Positions 62,431 to 64,000 of a stretch of DNA of 64,000 nucleotides are shown one piece after another. Numbering within the stretch: position 1 is the first letter of the stretch; the number at the start of each line of letters is the position of its first letter. The position numbers and the translations under genes are program-made. A model generated the notes under the pieces. It was not told where the DNA came from, did no database searches, and was given only the letters and a program-made list of their open reading frames with translations. Source of the DNA: Prostheceraeus crozeri (lineage: Eukaryota > Platyhelminthes > Polycladida > Euryleptidae); NCBI GenBank assembly GCA_907163375.1, contig CAJQUW010011615.1, positions 1 to 64,000 of the forward strand. Reading direction: 5' to 3'.

Positions 62431-64000
62431 CATCATCTATGGGTATAGGGTTAGCTACGGTTGGATTTAGGGTTTTATACAGCACAAGTGAACGATCTCT
62501 TTTAGTGTAGAATACGTGATGCATATGTTCGCTTTATAAAATAACTTTGAATGAAAGATTTAATTTCATGGTGAAAAGACAGGTTTCATATCGTTGATAA
62601 GGGATAGTTACATACTCATTATGTTATACACTTTACATTTGATGCGGTCAGCTGAAAGGTGATTGATGCACGTTCAATAGAAGAGTTGTATGTATCTTAG
62701 TGATTGGAATAATAAGTGTGTAAAGAGTTGATTAGGAAAATATATAGTAGTCAACGCATGAAAGTTTCTTGTTATCCAAGCTAGGAATATATGAACATCA
62801 TTCATCAGTCAGTGTTGTATTTTAAAAGTCGTATGCTGACAGAGACATAAGTTTACTAAATTATACAGCAAAACTCCTAAATCACTAAAACCATAGGCTA
62901 GGTATCCCTGTGTTAAGATTTAGGGATTTAACGTTTTAGAAGTACAAGTTACATTGATAAATCACTAAGTCCATAGCATAGTCAACCCTATGACAAGACT
63001 TAGCGTTTCATATGATCCATGTTAGCAATATCTGCTCGTGTAGAATGTGACTCAATGAGTTTAGTCAGATAATGTATCACCAGCTTTATTCACTTAGTTA
63101 TATGATGGAGAAAGTGTGAGATAGAAGTGAAAGTGATCTCATAAAGTTTATAACACATAGTAGTAGCATTGTAGGAATAAGTAAAGTGAAAATTTATATC
63201 GCATGAAACCAGTGATACAAGATTAGCTCGCATTGAAATGAATTGGTAGTGTAACAAACAACCTATGTGGTATTCAGCATATGTTTGAAGACAAGCGCTG
63301 TTACAAGGTTTTGAGATGATGTGAATTTTATCACGTCATGTTCATGGATGTAACAGAATGAATGTCTCTACTGGTTGAGTGTATAAGATAGAACACATAT
63401 CATAGTTGTTGCATGTAAACTGGAGATTCATATTCGACGAAAACAAAGATTGAGATTGCAAAGTTTAATGAATAGGTAGTGTAGCAAACTGGTTAGAAAT
63501 AGTTATAAGAAACCGCAGTAACATATCGAGATAGTATCATATTGCATTAGGACTGTTAATTTATGAAAGTAATTCATGTAAAGTTAAACTGAAGTAGTTT
63601 GTATACTTGATGAAGACAAGATACTATGAGTGTGAACGTAGGAATAGCATGCAATGGAGTATGCTTTGAAATGATTGTATGCCAACTGTATATGAAAAGT
63701 TATTTCCAACAGCAAATGAGTAACACGAACGTATTAAGGTGCTACAAGTCTTTCATATTGATGAGGTTGACTGGAAGAAATGACTGTTGTCGTAAATGAG
63801 GAATTCAGCTTATGTTGAAAGTCAGGTACTGTGAAAGTTTTTATGATGATATTTGTCAAGATTGTTTTTATAGATGTTCAAGATCATGTTTATAGATGAA
63901 ACGCGGAAGAGAATGAATGTCTTTACAGGTTTTGAGTGTATAGGATAGAACACATGAAACAGTTACACTATGTAAATAAAGTTAAAGGGTCACAGTTGAT
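62431..64000. repeat. Degenerate long-period repeats, no gene
   Basis: The block with AAGTCCAT... TTTAGGGTTTTATA ... GTGTAGAATACGTGA at 62425-62530 recurs in decayed form near 62885 and 62970-63050 and matches 59965-60075. The remainder to the window end is AT-rich with words such as TGTAACAAACTGG, GATAGAACACAT (63390, 63945) repeated at long distance. No ORF supported. Confidence 0.55.

Overview
The window looks like nuclear DNA of an invertebrate animal. It carries a DEG/ENaC-type sodium channel gene, GT-AG introns, LINEs, a Penelope-like element, a PIF/Harbinger transposon, a Tc1/mariner transposon, hAT and piggyBac relics, a Ty3/gypsy element and a Polinton. I cannot name the species. Most of the 64 kb is mobile DNA, and many elements can be delimited to the base by target site duplications (TSDs).

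Layout. 1-4.87 kb: no gene seen; an A-rich tract with a GT-rich island lies at 2.4-3.3 kb. 4.87-11.47 kb: two degraded LINEs facing tail to tail, with an orphan LINE endonuclease fragment between their microsatellite tails. 12.26-16.6 kb: a 5'-truncated Penelope-like element with an inverted copy of its own 3' end at its 5' side. A Harbinger element with an open transposase gene and an open MADF-BESS partner gene sits inside that inverted arm.

17.86-48.48 kb: two copies of one hAT-like MITE in opposite orientation, each with an 8-bp duplication. Between them is a four-level nest. A hAT-type element (19404-46693, TSD TCTAGAGA) holds a Ty3/gypsy element (21151-46613, TSD GGTCA). That holds a 20.9-kb Polinton (22692-43586, TSD TCCACC), which holds a 1200-bp piggyBac-type element (26516-27715, TSD TTAA). 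The Polinton shows traces of its DNA polymerase, integrase, protease, packaging ATPase, major and minor capsid genes and several small genes; it is a broken fossil.

47.4-53.7 kb is the host-like part: a possible terminal exon of a membrane protein (minus strand), an intronless DEG/ENaC channel gene (50156-51661), and a two-exon Myb/SANT-like gene with a TATA box and CRE-like site (52.45-53.73 kb). 54.6-55.6 kb holds degenerate tandem repeats. 55.65-57.47 kb is a complete but disabled DD41D mariner-type transposon.

57.5-64 kb is the least explained region. Two related units contain very short ORFs, paired hairpins and conserved purine-rich downstream blocks, each followed by satellite arrays. 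One unit encodes a small acidic protein ending in a canonical SUMO-interacting motif just before a 62-nt intron. This region is my best candidate for something undescribed.
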